A stretch of 64,000 bases of DNA from Membranipora membranacea (taxonomy: Eukaryota; Bryozoa; Gymnolaemata; Cheilostomatida; Membraniporidae). A program made the position numbers and the translations under genes. The notes beneath the pieces were generated by a model. The model saw only the letters and a list, made by a program, of their open reading frames with translations, did not search any database and had not been told where the DNA came from. Below, piece after piece: positions 40,812 through 54,337 of the stretch. Within the stretch, counting starts at the first letter, position 1; each line of letters opens with the position of its first letter. Location of the stretch: assembly GCA_914767715.1 (NCBI GenBank), contig OU612065.1:36146001-36210000 (forward strand), read 5' to 3'.

Positions 40812-42049
40812 AATTATGGTGATTAATTTTAGCAGTTTTATGCGTGGATGCAGGAATAACTGAACAAGGGCATGCAACTCTTGCTTTTATTTGCATGTTT
40901 ATAGTCTTATTCCTAGACATTTTAACGTGTTTCTCTATATGACAACAGAATCATCCTTCTCCTTCTTCATTATATCTTTCATCTATTATAGAACATATAT
41001 TTTTCTTCCATAACATTGTTAGTATGCAACTTACCTTTTTGATTTTATTTGAGGAGGGACTGGTTGGTTTGGCTGCCAGGTTTCAACCAAGCTGCCGGGT
41101 TTGATGGCTCATACAATCATCTTTTAACGACATTGGACTTTTTGCGGAGAATTTGTAGCATGCTATGAACTCTATGGCAACAATAATCTTGACGCGACAT
41201 CAGGCTTAGCTCCATTGTTTAACATTCTGTCGGACTAAACAAACGCCGTACTCACAGCGCAGGATTAAAAGCGCAAGTTATAAGCTGGCAGCAAGTAGCG
41301 GGCTCTGGTAAGTTACTCTTTTGTTTGATTGTGACAGTACCAGCAGTGATCTAAGCACTAGACTGGACTGTAGGCCAAGGGAATTACAATGCAACACTCA
41401 TGTGTGATCCATCGTACAGCCACAGATATTCTGATTTTATGAAATCTATACCTATTTAATTAGCAAAATCTGTTGTCTGCGGCTGGATATTGGTAATTAT
41501 GTGCACATCGACACACTTAACCTAACTAGTGAACACCAGCCATTATCAGGATTACCGCCTAAAAGTCATAATTTGTATTGTCAATAACAAAAGCCTATAA
41601 TGGCTGCTGCAATTTTCCAATTTCGCTAGCTTTCCTACTGGTTATCATTTCTGGAGTATTGTCCAAAAGTGATAGCAATGCAGCACCGGTCTAGCATCTT
41701 TTCCGGCATCCTCTTCTTGGCATGGGGACAAACCTCTGATAGTACCAGCGATCCCCTACGCTGAGCTTCTCAAGGATCGCTGCTGCTAAATTAAAATGGG
41801 GATTGACACAAAACACAGGATTTTCCTGAATTTATCTTCTCAAAAATTGCACTTTTCGTCTTCTTTTTCATCGCAATACACAAGCTTGCATATGCTGCCG
41901 TCTAGGAGTAATTGGGGGGGGGGGGGGGGTGAAGAAGGGGTGGTGCCGAGCTGACCCTTAAAAAATTCATTTCATGTAGCTCATATTGAGTGTAGAGCAA
42001 ATAATATAACATGTTGTTTTTAGGTTTAAAAAATGGAAAATTGTCAAAA

Positions 42050-42167
42050 GTCTACAGCACCCAGTATTCCCAGGCGGTCACCCATCCAAGTACTAACTGG
42101 GCTCGACGTTGCTTAGCTTCAGTGATCGGACGAGAACTGGCGTTTTCAACGTGATATGGCCGTAGAC
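42050..42167 (-). rRNA. 5S rRNA, copy 3
   Basis: Consensus 5S sequence. The spacer to its left is copy-1-like and the spacer to its right is of the main-array type, so this unit is the junction. Confidence 0.97.
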
Positions 42168-43404
42168 AATTATGGTGATTAATTTTAGCATTTTTATGCT
42201 TGGATGCAGGAGTAACTAAACAAGGGCATGCAACTCTTGTTTTGATTTGCATGTTTATAGTCTTATTCCTAGACATTTTAACTTGTTTCTCTATATGACA
42301 ACAGAATCATCCTTCTCCTTCTTCATTATATCTTTCATCCATTATAGAACATACATTTCTCTTCCATAATATTGTTAGTATGCAATTTACCTTTACGATT
42401 TTATTTGAGGAGGGAATGGTTGGTTTGGCTGCCAGGTTTCAACCAAGCTGCCGGGTTTGATGGCTCATACAAACATCTTTTAACGGCATTGGACTTTTTG
42501 CGGAGAATCTGTAGCATGCTATGAAATGAACTCTGTGGCAACGATCGTCTTGACGCGATATCACGCTTAGCTCCATTGTGTAACATTCTGTCGGACTAAA
42601 CGCCGCACTCACCGCGCAGGATTAAAAGCGCAAGTTATAAGCTGGCAGCAAGTAGCGGACTCTGGTAAGTTACTCTTTTGTTTGATTGTGACAGTACCAG
42701 CAGTGATCTAAGCACTAGTCTGGACTGTAGGCCAAGGGAATTACAATGTGACACTCGTGTGTGATCCATCGTACAGCCACAGATATTCTGATTTTATGAA
42801 ATCTATACCTGTTTAGTTAGCAAAATCTGATGTCAGCGGCTGGATTTTGGTAATCATGTGCACATCGACACACTTAACCTAACTAGTGAACACCAGCCAT
42901 TATCAGGATTACCGCCTACAAGTCATAATTTCTGTTGTCAATAACAATAGCCTATAATGGCTGCTGCAATTTATCAATTTCGCTAGCTTTCCTACTGGTT
43001 ATCATTTCTGGAGTATTGTCCAAAAGTGATAGCAAAGCAGCACCGGTCAAACATCTTTTCCGGCATCTTCTTCTTGGCATGGGGGACAAACCTCTGATAG
43101 TACCAGTGATCCCCTACGCTGAGCTTGTCAAATATCGCTGCTGCCGAATTCAAATGGGGATTGACACATAATGCAGGATTTTCTTGAATTTAACTTCTCA
43201 AAAATTGCACTTTTCGTCTTCTTTTTCGTCGCAATACACATGCTTGCTTAGCTGCCGTCTAGGAGTAATTGGGGGGGGGGGGGGTGAAGAAGGGGTGGTG
43301 CCGAGCTGACCCTTAAAAAATTCACTTCATGTAGCTCATATTGAGTGTAGAGCAAATATTATAACATGTTGTTTTTAGGTTTTAAAAATGGAAAATTGTC
43401 AAAA

Positions 43405-43522
43405 GTCTACAGCACCCAGTATTCCCAGGCGGTCACCCATCCAAGTACTAACTGGGCTCGACGTTGCTTAGCTTCAGTGATCGGACGAGAACTGGCGTTT
43501 TCAACGTGATATAGCCGTAGAC
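43405..43522 (-). rRNA. 5S rRNA, copy 4
   Basis: One change from consensus, C10T, at the helix I/loop A junction. Confidence 0.96.
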
Positions 43523-44759
43523 AATTATGGTGATTAATTTTAGCAGTTTTATGCTTGGATGCAAGAGTAACTAAACAAGGGCATGCAACTCTTGTTTTGA
43601 TTTGCATGTTTATAGTCTTATTCCTAGACATTTTAACTTGTTTCTCTATATGACAACAGAATCATCCTTCTCCTTCTTCATTATATCTTTCATCCATTAT
43701 AGAACATACATTTCTCTTCCATAATATTGTTAGTATGCAATTTACCTTTTCGATTTTATTTGAGGAGGGACTGGTTGGTTTGGCTGCCAGGTTTCAACCC
43801 AGCTGCCGGGTTTGATGGCTCATACAAACATCTTTTAACGGCATTGGACTTTTTGCGGAGAATTTGTAGCATGCTATGAAATGAACTCTGTGGCAACAAT
43901 CGTCTTGACGCGACATCACGCTTAGCTCCATTGTGTAACATTCTGTCGGACTAAACGCCGCACTCACCGCGCAGGATTAAAAGCGCAAGTTATAAGCTGG
44001 CAGCAAGTAGCGGACTCTGGTAAGTTACTCTTTTGTTTGATTGTGACAGTACCAGCAGTGATCTAAGCACTAGTCTGGACTGTAGGCCAAGGGAATTACA
44101 ATGTGACACTCGTGTGTGATCCATCGTACAGCCACAGATATTCTGATTTTATGAAATCTATACCTGTTTAGTTAGCAAAATCTGATGTCAGCGGCTGGAT
44201 TTTGGTAATCATGTGCACATCGACACACTTAACCTAACTAGTGAACACCAGCCATTATCAGGATTACCGCCTACAAGTCATAATTTCTGTTGTCAATAAC
44301 AATAGCCTATAATGGCTGCTGCAATTTATCAATTTCGCTAGCTTTCCTACTGGTTATCATTTCTGGAGTATTGTCCAAAAGTGATAGCAAAGCAGCACCG
44401 GTCAAACATCTTTTCCGGCATCTTCTTCTTGGCATGGGGGACAAACCTCTGATAGTACCAGTGATCCCCTACGCTGAGCTTGTCAAATATCGCTGCTGCC
44501 GAATTCAAATGGGGATTGACACATAATGCAGGATTTTCTTGAATTTAACTTCTCAAAAATTGCACTTTTCGTCTTCTTTTTCGTCGCAATACACATGCTT
44601 GCTTAGCTGCCGTCTAGGAGTAATTGGGGGGGGGGGGGGTGAAGAAGGGGTGGTGCCGAGCTGACCCTTAAAAAATTCACTTCATGTAGCTCATATTGAG
44701 TGTAGAGCAAATAATATAACATGTTGTTTTTAGGTTTTAAAAATGGAAAATTGTCAAAA

Positions 44760-44877
44760 GTCTACAGCACCCAGTATTCCCAGGCGGTCACCCATCCAAG
44801 TACTAACTGGGCTCGACGTTGCTTAGCTTCAGTGATCGGACGAGAACTGGCGTTTTCAACGTGATATGGCCGTAGAC
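44760..44877 (-). rRNA. 5S rRNA, copy 5
   Basis: Consensus sequence. Confidence 0.97.
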
Positions 44878-46117
44878 AATTATGGTGATTAATTTTAGCA
44901 GTTTTATGCTTGGATGCAAGAGTAACTAAACAAGGGCATGCAACTCTTGTTTTGATTTGCATGTTTATAGTCTTATTCCTAGACATTTTAACTTGTTTCT
45001 CTATATGACAACAGAATCATCCTTCTCCTTCTTCATTATATCTTTCATCCATTATAGAACATACGTTTCTCTTCCATAATATTGTTAGTATGCAATTTAC
45101 CTTTTCGATTTTATTTGAGGAGGGACTGGTTGGTTTGGCTGCCAGGTTTCAACCAAGCTGCCGGGTTTGATGGCTCATACAAACATCTTTTAACGGCATT
45201 GGACTTTTTGCGGAGAATCTGTAGCATGCTATGAAATGAACTCTGTGGCAACGATCGTCTTGACGCGATATCACGCTTAGCTCCATTGTGTAACATTCTG
45301 TCGGACTAAACGCCGCACTCACCGCGCAGGATTAAAAGCGCAAGTTATAAGCTGGCAGCAAGTAGCGGACTCTGGCAAGTTACTCTTTTGTTTGATTGTG
45401 ACAGTACCAGCAGTGATCTAAGCACTAGTCTGGACTGTAGGCCAAGGCAATTACAATGTGACACTCGTGTGTGATCCATCGTACAGCCACAGATATTCTG
45501 ATTTTATGAAATCTATACCTGTTTAGTTAGCAAAATCTGATGTCAGTGGCTGGATTTTGGTAATCATGTGCACATCGACACACTTAACCTAACTAGTGAA
45601 CACCAGCCATTATCAGGATTACCGCCTACAAGTCATCATTTCTGTTGTCAATAACAATAGCCTATAATGGCTGCTGCAATTTATCAATTTCGCTAGCTTT
45701 CCTACTGGTTATCATTTCTGGAGTATTGTCCAAAAGTGATAGCAAAGCAGCACCGGTCAAACATCTTTTCCGGCATCTTCTTCTTGGCATGGGGGACAAA
45801 CCTCTGATAGTACCAGTGATCCCCTACGCTGAGCTTGTCAAATATCGCTGCTGCCGAATTCAAATGGGGATTGACACATAATGCAGGATTTTCTTGAATT
45901 TAACTTCTCAAAAATTGCACTTTTCGTCTTCTTTTTCGTCGCAATACACATGCTTGCTTAGCTGCCGTCTAGGAGTAATTGGGGGGGGGGGGGGGGGTAA
46001 AGAAGGGGTGGTGCCGAGCTTACCCTTAAAAAATTCACTTCATGTAGCTCATATTGAGTGTAGAGCAAATAATATAACATGTTGTTTTTAGGTTTTAAAA
46101 ATGGAAAATTGTCAAAA

Positions 46118-46235
46118 GTCTACAGCACCCAGTATTCCCAGGCGGTCACCCATCCAAGTACTAACTGGGCTCGACGTTGCTTAGCTTCAGTGATCGGACG
46201 AGAACTGGCGTTTTCAACGTGATATGGCCGTAGAC
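46118..46235 (-). rRNA. 5S rRNA, copy 6
   Basis: Consensus sequence. The G tract in its downstream spacer (about 45981) is among the longest. Confidence 0.97.
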
Positions 46236-47471
46236 AATTATGGTGATTAATTTTAGCAGTTTTATGCTTGGATGCAAGAGTAACTAAACAAGGGCATGCA
46301 ACTCTTGTTTTGATTTGCATGTTTATAGTCTTATTCCTAGACATTTTAACTTGTTTCTCTATATGACAACAGAATCATCCTTCTCCTTCTTCATTATATC
46401 TTTCATCCATTATAGAACATACATTTCTCTTCCATAATATTGTTAGTATGCAATTTACCTTTTCGATTTTATTTGAGGAGGGACTGGTTGGTTTGGCTGC
46501 CAGGTTTCAACCCAGCTGCCGGGTTTGATGGCTCATACAAACATCTTTTAACGGCATTGGACTTTTTGCGGAGAATTTGTAGCATGCTATGAAATGAACT
46601 CTGTGGCAACAATCGTCTTGACGCGACATCACGCTTAGCTCCATTGTGTAACATTCTGTCGGACTAAACGCCGCACTCACCGCGCAGGATTAAAAGCGCA
46701 AGTTATAAGCTGGCAGCAAGTAGCGGACTCTGGCAAGTTACTCTTTTGTTTGATTGTGACAGTACCAGCAGTGATCTAAGCACTAGTCTGGACTGTAGGC
46801 CAAGGGATTTACAATGTGACACTCGTGTGTGATCCATCGTACAGCCACAGATATTCTGATTTTATGAAATCTATACCTGTTTAGTTAGCAAAATCTGATG
46901 TCAGCGGCTGGATTTTGGTAATCATGTGCACATCGACACACTTAACGTAACTAGTGAACACCAGCCATTATCAGGATTACCGCCTACAAGTCATAATTTC
47001 TGTTGTCAATAACAATAGCCTATAATGGCTGCTGCAATTTATCAATTTCGCTAGCTTTCCTACTGGTTATCATTTCTGGAGTATTGTCCAAAAGTGATAG
47101 CAAAGCAGCACCGGTCAAACATCTTTTCCGGCATCTTCTTCTTGGCATGGGGGACAAACCTCTGATAGTACCAGTGATCCCCTACGCTGAGCTTGTCAAA
47201 TATCGCTGCTGCCGAATTCAAATGGGGATTGACACATAATGCAGGATTTTCTTGAATTTAACTTCTCAAAAATTGCACTTTTCGTCTTCTTTTTCGTCGC
47301 AATACACATGCTTGCTTAGCTGCCGTCTAGGAGTAATTGGGGGGGGGGGGGTGAAGAAGGGGTGGTGCCGAGCTGACCCTTAAAAAATTCACTTCATGTA
47401 GCTCATATTGAGTGTAGAGCAAATAATATAACATGTTGTTTTTAGGTTTTAAAAATGGAAAATTGTCAAAA

Positions 47472-47589
47472 GTCTACAGCACCCAGTATTCCCAGGCGGT
47501 CACCCATCCAAGTACTAACTGGGCTCGACGTTGCTTAGCTTCAGTGATCGGACGAGAACTGGCGTTTTCAACGTGATATGGCCGTAGAC
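47472..47589 (-). rRNA. 5S rRNA, copy 7
   Basis: Consensus sequence. The distance to the next copy is short (1346 bp). Confidence 0.97.
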
Positions 47590-48817
47590 AATTATGGTGA
47601 TTAATTTTAGCAGTTTTATGCTTGGATGCAGGAATAACTAAACAAGGGCATGCAACTCTTGTTTTGATTTGCATGTTTATAGTCTTATTCCTAGACATTT
47701 TAACTTGTTTCTCTATATGACAACAGAATCATCCTTCTTTCTTCATTATATCTTTCATCTATTAAAGAACATACATTTCTCTTCCATAACATTGTTAGTA
47801 TGCAATTTACCTTTTCGATTTTATTTGAGGAGGGACTGGTTGGTTTGGCTGCCAGGTTTCAACCCAGCTGCCGGGTTTGATGGCTCATACAAACATCTTT
47901 TAACGGCATTGGACTTTTTGCGGAGAATTTGTAGCATGCTATGAAATGAACTCTGTGGCAACAATCGTCTTGACGCGACATCACGCTTAGCTCCATTGTG
48001 TAACATTCTGTCGGACTAAGCGCCGCACTCACCGCGCAGGATTAAAAGCGCAAGTTATAAGCTGGCAGCAAGTAGCGGACTCTGGTAAGTTACTCTTTTG
48101 TTTGATGTTGACAGTACCAGCAGTGATCTAAGCACTAGTCTGGACTGTAGGCCAAGGGAATTACAATGTGACACTCGTGTGTGATCCATCGTACAGCCAC
48201 AGATATTCTGATTTTATGAAATCTATACCTGTTTAGTTAGCAAAATCTGATGTCCGCGGCTGGATTTTGGTAATCATGTGCACATCGACACACTTAACCT
48301 AACTAGTGAACACCAGCCATTATCTGGATTACCGCCTACAAGTCATAATTTCTGTTGTCAATAACAATAGCCTATAATGGCTGCTGCAATCTTCCAATTT
48401 CGCTAGCTTTCCTTCTGGTTATCATTTCTGGAGTATCGTCCAAAAGTGATGGCAAAGCAGCACCGGTCAAACATCTTTTCCGGCATCCTCTTCTTGGCAT
48501 GGGGGACAAACCTCTGATAGTACCAGCGATCCCCTACGCTGAGCTTGTCAAATATCGCTGCTGCCAAATTCAAATGGGGATTGACACATAATTTTTTTTT
48601 TCTTCAATCTTCTCAAAAATTGCACTTTTCGTCTTCTTTTTCGTCGCAATACACACGCTTGCTTAGCTGCCGTTTAGGAATAATTGGGGGGGGGGGGTGA
48701 AGAAGGGGTGGTGCTGAGCTGACCCTTAAAAAATTCACTTCATGCAGCTCATATTGAGTGTAGAGCAAATAATATAACATGTTGTTTTTAGGTTTTAAAA
48801 ATGGAAAATTATCAAAA

Positions 48818-48935
48818 GTCTACAGCACCCAGTATTCCCAGGCGGTCACCCATCCAAGTACTAACTGGGCTCGACGTTGCTTAGCTTCAGTGATCGGACG
48901 AGAACTGGCGTTTTCAACGTGATATGGCCGTAGAC
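48818..48935 (-). rRNA. 5S rRNA, copy 8
   Basis: Consensus sequence. The spacer on its downstream side has a unique T run at about 48592-48602 in place of TGCAGGATTTT. Confidence 0.97.
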
Positions 48936-50171
48936 AATTATGGTGATTAATTTTAGCAGTTTTATGCTTGGATGCAGGAATAACTAAACAAGGGCATGCA
49001 ACTCTTGTTTTGATTTGCATGTTTATAGTCTTGTTCCTAGACATTTTAACTTGTTTCTCTATATGACAACAGAATCATCCTTCTCCTTCTTCATTATATC
49101 TTTCATCTATTATAGAACATACATTTCTCTTCCATAACATTGTTAGTATGCAATTTACCTTTTCGATTTTATTTGAGGAGGGACTGGTTGGTTTGGCTGC
49201 CAGGTTTCAACCCAGCTGCCGGGTTTTGATGGCTCATACAAACATCTTTTAACGGCATTGGACTTTTTGGGGAGAATTTGTAGCATGCTATGAAATGAAC
49301 TCTGTGGCAACAATCGTCTTGACGCGACATCACGCTTAGCTCCATTGTGTAACATTCGGTCGGACTAAGCGCCGCACTCACCGCGCAGGATTAAAAGCGC
49401 AAGTTATAAGCTGGCAGCAAGTAGCGGACTCTGGTAAGTTACTCTTTTGTTTGATTGTGACAGTACCAGCAGTTATCTAAGCACTAGTCTGGACTGTAGG
49501 CCAAGGGAATTACAATGTGACACTCGTGTGTGATCCATCGTACAGCCACAGATATTCTGATTTTATGAAATCTATACCTGTTTAGTTAGCAAAATCTGAT
49601 GTCCGCGGCTGGATTTTGGTAATCATGTGCACATCGACACACTTAACCTAACTAGTGAACACCAGCCATTATCTGGATTACCGCCTACAAGTCATAATTT
49701 CTGTTGTCAATAACAATAGCCTATAATGGCTGCTGCAATCTTCCAATTTCGCTAGCTTTCCTTCTGGTTATCATTTCTGGAGTATCGTCCAAAAGTGATG
49801 GCAAAGCAGCACCGGTCAAACATCTTTTCCGGCATCCTCTTCTTGGCATGGGGACAAACCTCTGATAGTACCAGCGATCCCCTACGCTGAGCTTCTCAAG
49901 GATCGCTGCTGCCAAATTAAAATGGGGTTTGACACAAAACGCAGGATTTTCCTGAATTTATCTTCTCAAAAATTGCACTCTTTGTCTTCTTTTTCGTCGC
50001 AATACACAAGCTTGCTTAGCTGCCGTTTAGGAATAATTGGGGGGGGGGGGGTGAAGAAGGGGTGGTGCTGAGCTGACCCTTAAAAAATTCACTTCATGCA
50101 GCTCATATTGAGTGTAGAGCAAATAATATAACATGTTGTTTTTAGGTTTTAAAAATGGAAAATTATCAAAA

Positions 50172-50289
50172 GTCTACAGCACCCAGTATTCCCAGGCGGT
50201 CACCCATCCAAGTACTAACTGGGCTCGACGTTGCTTAGCTTCAGTGATCGGACGAGAACTGGCGTTTTCAACGTGATATGGCCGTAGAC
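50172..50289 (-). rRNA. 5S rRNA, copy 9
   Basis: Consensus sequence, in a unit whose left spacer is the second subtype (TTCTCAAGGATCGC) amid neighbours of the first. Confidence 0.97.
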
Positions 50290-51523
50290 AATTATGGTGA
50301 TTAATTTTAGCAGTTTTATGCTTGGATGCAGGAATAACTAAACAAGGGCATGCAACTCTTGTTTTGATTTGCATGTTTATAGTCTTGTTCCTAGACATTT
50401 TAACTTGTTTCTCTATATGACAACAGAATCATCCTTCTCCTTCTTCATTATATCTTTCATCTATTATAGAACATACATTTCTCTTCCATAACATTGTTAG
50501 TATGCAATTTACCTTTTCGATTTTATTTGAGGAGGGACTGGTTGGTTTGGCTGCCAGGTTTCAACCCAGCTGCCGGGTTTTGATGGCTCATACAAACATC
50601 TTTTAACGGCATTGGACTTTTTGGGGAGAATTTGTAGCATGCTATGAAATGAACTCTGTGGCAACAATCGTCTTGACGCGACATCACGCTTAGCTCCATT
50701 GTGTAACATTCGGTCGGACTAAGCGCCGCACTCACCGCGCAGGATTAAAAGCGCAAGTTATAAGCTGGCAGCAAGTAGCGGACTCTGGTAAGTTACTCTT
50801 TTGTTTGATTGTGACAGTACCAGCAGTGATCTAAGCACTAGTCTGGACTGTAGGCCAAGGCAATTACAATGTGACACTCGTGTGTGATCCATCGTACAGC
50901 CACAGATATTCTGATTTTATGAAATCTATACCTGTTTAGTTAGCAAAATCTGATGTCCGCGGCTGGATTTTGGTAATCATGTGCACATCGACACACTTAA
51001 CCTAACTAGTGAACACCAGCCATTATCTGGATTACCGCCTACAAGTCATAATTTCTGTTGTCAATAACAATAGCCTATAATGGCTGCTGCAATCTTCCAA
51101 TTTCGCTAGCGTTCCTTCTGGTTATCATTTCTGGAGTATCGTCCAAAAGTGATGGCAAAGCAGCACCGGTCAAACATCTTTTCCAGCATCCTCTTCTTGG
51201 CATGGGGGACAAACCTCTGATAGTACCAGCGATCCCCTACGCTGAGCTTGTCAAATATCGCTGCTGCCAAATTCAAATGGGGATTGACACATAATGCAGG
51301 ATTTTCTTGAATCTTCTCAAAAATTGCACTTTTCGGCTTCTTTTTCGTCGCAATACACACGCTTGCTTAGCTGCCGTTTAGGAATAATTGGGGGGGGGGG
51401 GGGTGAAGAAGGGGTGGTGCTGAGCTGACCCTTAAAAAATTCACTTCATGCAGCTCATATTGAGTGTAGAGCAAATAATATAACATGTTGTTTTTAGGTT
51501 TTAAAAATGGAAAATTATCAAAA

Positions 51524-51641
51524 GTCTACAGCACCCGGTGTTCCCAGGCGGTCACCCATCCAAGTACTAACCGGGCCCAACGTTGCTTAACTTCAGTGAT
51601 CGGACGAGAACTGGTGTTTTCAACGTGGTGTGGCCGTAGAC
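51524..51641 (-). rRNA. 5S rRNA, copy 10 (divergent variant)
   Basis: 118 nt with nine transitions from consensus: T12C, T14C, G27A, C52T, C63T, A65G, A70G, T102C, T105C. In the standard 5S fold 14/65, 27/52 and 70/105 are base pairs, so six changes form three compensated pairs (U-A to C-G, G-C to A-U, A-U to G-C). The other three fall in loop or bulge positions. Ends, length and terminator are intact. The surrounding spacer is ordinary array sequence. Confidence 0.95.
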
Positions 51642-52875
51642 AATTATGGTGATTAATTTTAGCAGTTTTATGCTTGGATGCAGGAATAACTAAACAAGGG
51701 CATGCAACTCTTGTTTTGATTTGCATGTTTATAGTCTTATTCCTAGACATTTTAACTTGTTTCTCTATATGACAACAGAATCATCCTTCTCCTTCTTCAT
51801 TATATCTTTCATCTATTATAGAACATACATTTCTCTTCCATAACATTGTTAGTATGCAATTTACCTTTTCGATTTTATTTGAGGAGGGACTGGTTGGTTT
51901 GGCTGCCAGGTTTCAACCCAGCTGCCGGGTTTGATGGCTCATACAAAAAACATCTTTTAACGGCATTGGACTTTTTGCGGAGAATTTGTAGCATGCTATG
52001 AAATGAACTCTGTGGCAACAATCGTCTTGACGCGACATCACGCTTAGCTCCATTGTGTAACATTCGGTCGGACTAAGCGCCGCACTCACCGCGCAGGATT
52101 AAAAGCGCAAGTTATGAGCTGGCAGCAAGTAGCGGACTCTGGTAAGTTACTCTTTTGTTTGATTGTGACAGTACCAGCAGTGATCTAAGCACTAGTCTGG
52201 ACTGTAGGCCAAGGGAATTACAATGTGACACTCGTGTGTGATCCATCGTACAGCCACAGATATTCTGATTTTATGAAATCTATACCTGTTTAGTTAGCAA
52301 AATCTGATGTCCGCGGCTGGATTTTGGTAATCATGTGCACATCGACACACTTAAACTAACTAGTGAACACCAGCCATTATCTGGATTACCGCCTACAAGT
52401 CATAATTTCTGTTGTCAATAACAATAGCCTATAATGGCTGCTGCAATCTTCCAATTTCGCTAGCTTTCCTTCTGGTTATCATTTCTGGAGTATCGTCCAA
52501 AAGTGATGGCAAAGCAGCACCGGTCAAACATCTTTTCCGGCATCCTCTTCTTGGCATGGGGGACAAACCTCTGATAGTACCAGCGATCCCCTACGCTGAG
52601 CTTGTCTAATATCGCTGCTGCCAAATTCAAATGGGGATTCACACATAATGCAGGATTTTCTTGAATCTTCTTAAAAATTGCACTTTTCGTCTTCTTTTTC
52701 GTCGCAATACACACGCTTGCTTAGCTGCCGTTTAGGAATAATTGGGGGGGGGGGGTGAAGAAGGGGTGGTGCTGAGCTGACCCTTAAAAAATTCACTTCA
52801 TGCAGCTCATATTGAGTGTAGAGCAAATAATATAACATGTTGTTTTTAGGTTTTAAAAATGGAAAATTATCAAAA

Positions 52876-52993
52876 GTCTACAGCACCCAGTATTCCCAGG
52901 CGGTCACCCATCCAAGTACTAACTGGGCTCGACGTTGCTTAGCTTCAGTGATCGGACGAGAACTGGCGTTTTCAACGTGATATGGCCGTAGAC
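52876..52993 (-). rRNA. 5S rRNA, copy 11
   Basis: Consensus sequence. Confidence 0.97.
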
Positions 52994-54219
52994 AATTATG
53001 GTGATTAATTTTAGCAGTTTTATGCTTGGATGCAGGAATAACTAAACAAGGGCATGCAACTCTTGTTTTGATTTGCATGTTTATAGTCTTGTTCCTAGAC
53101 ATTTTAACTTGTTTCTCTATATGACAACAGAATCATCCTTCTCCTTCTTCATTATATCTTTCATCTATTATAGAACATACATTTCTCTTCCATAACATTG
53201 TTAGTATGCAATTTACCTTTTCGATTTTATTTGAGGAGGGACTGGTTGGTTTGGCTGCCAGGTTTCAACCCAGCTGCCGGGTTTGATGGCTCATACAAAC
53301 ATCTTTTAACGGCATTGGACTTTTTGCGGAGAATTTGTAGCATGCTATGAAATGAACTCTGTGGCAACAATCGTCTTGACGCGACATCACGCTTAGCTCC
53401 ATTGTGTAACATTCGGTCGGACTAAGCGCCGCACTCACCGCGCAGGATTAAAAGCGCAAGTTATAAGCTGGCAGCAAGTAGCGGACTCTGGTAAGTTACT
53501 CTTTTGTTTGATTGTGACAGTACCAGCAGTGATCTAAGCACTAGTCTGGACTGTAGGCCAAGGGAATTACAATGTGACACTCGTGTGTGATCCATCGTAC
53601 AGCCACAGATATTCTGATTTTATGAAATCTATACCTGTGTAGTTAGCAAAATCTGATGTCCGCGGCTGGATTTTGGTAATCATGTGCACATCGACACACT
53701 TAACCTAACTAGTGAACACCAGCCATTATCTGGATTACCGCCTACAAGTCATAATTTCTGTTGTCAATAACAATAGCCTATAATGGCTGCTGCAATCTTC
53801 CAATTTCGCTAGCTTTCCTTCTGGTTATCATTTCTGGAGTATCGTCCAAAAGTGATGGCAAAGCAGCACCGGTCAAACATCTTTTCCGGCATCCTCTTCT
53901 TGGCATGGGGGACAAACCTCTGATAGTACCAGCGATCCCCTACGCTGAGCTTGTCAAATATCGCTGCTGCCAAATTCAAATGGGGATTGACACATAATGC
54001 AGGATTTTCTTGAATCTTCTCAAAAATTGCACTTTTCGTCTTCTTTTTCGTCGCAATACACACGCTTGCTTAGCTGCCGTTTAGGAATAATTGGGGGGGG
54101 GGGTGAAGAAGGGGTGGTGCTGAGCTGACCCTTAAAAAATTCACTTCATGCAGCTCATATTGAGTGTAGAGCAAATAATATAACATGTTGTAGGTTTTAA
54201 AAATGGAAAATTATCAAAA

Positions 54220-54337
54220 GTCTACAGCACCCAGTATTCCCAGGCGGTCACCCATCCAAGTACTAACTGGGCTCGACGTTGCTTAGCTTCAGTGATCGGA
54301 CGAGAACTGGCGTTTTCAACGTGATATGGCCGTAGAC
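54220..54337 (-). rRNA. 5S rRNA, copy 12
   Basis: Consensus sequence. A TTTTT run is deleted about 30 bases beyond the 3' end, contributing to the short 1344-bp spacing; the immediate TTTT terminator stays. Confidence 0.97.
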
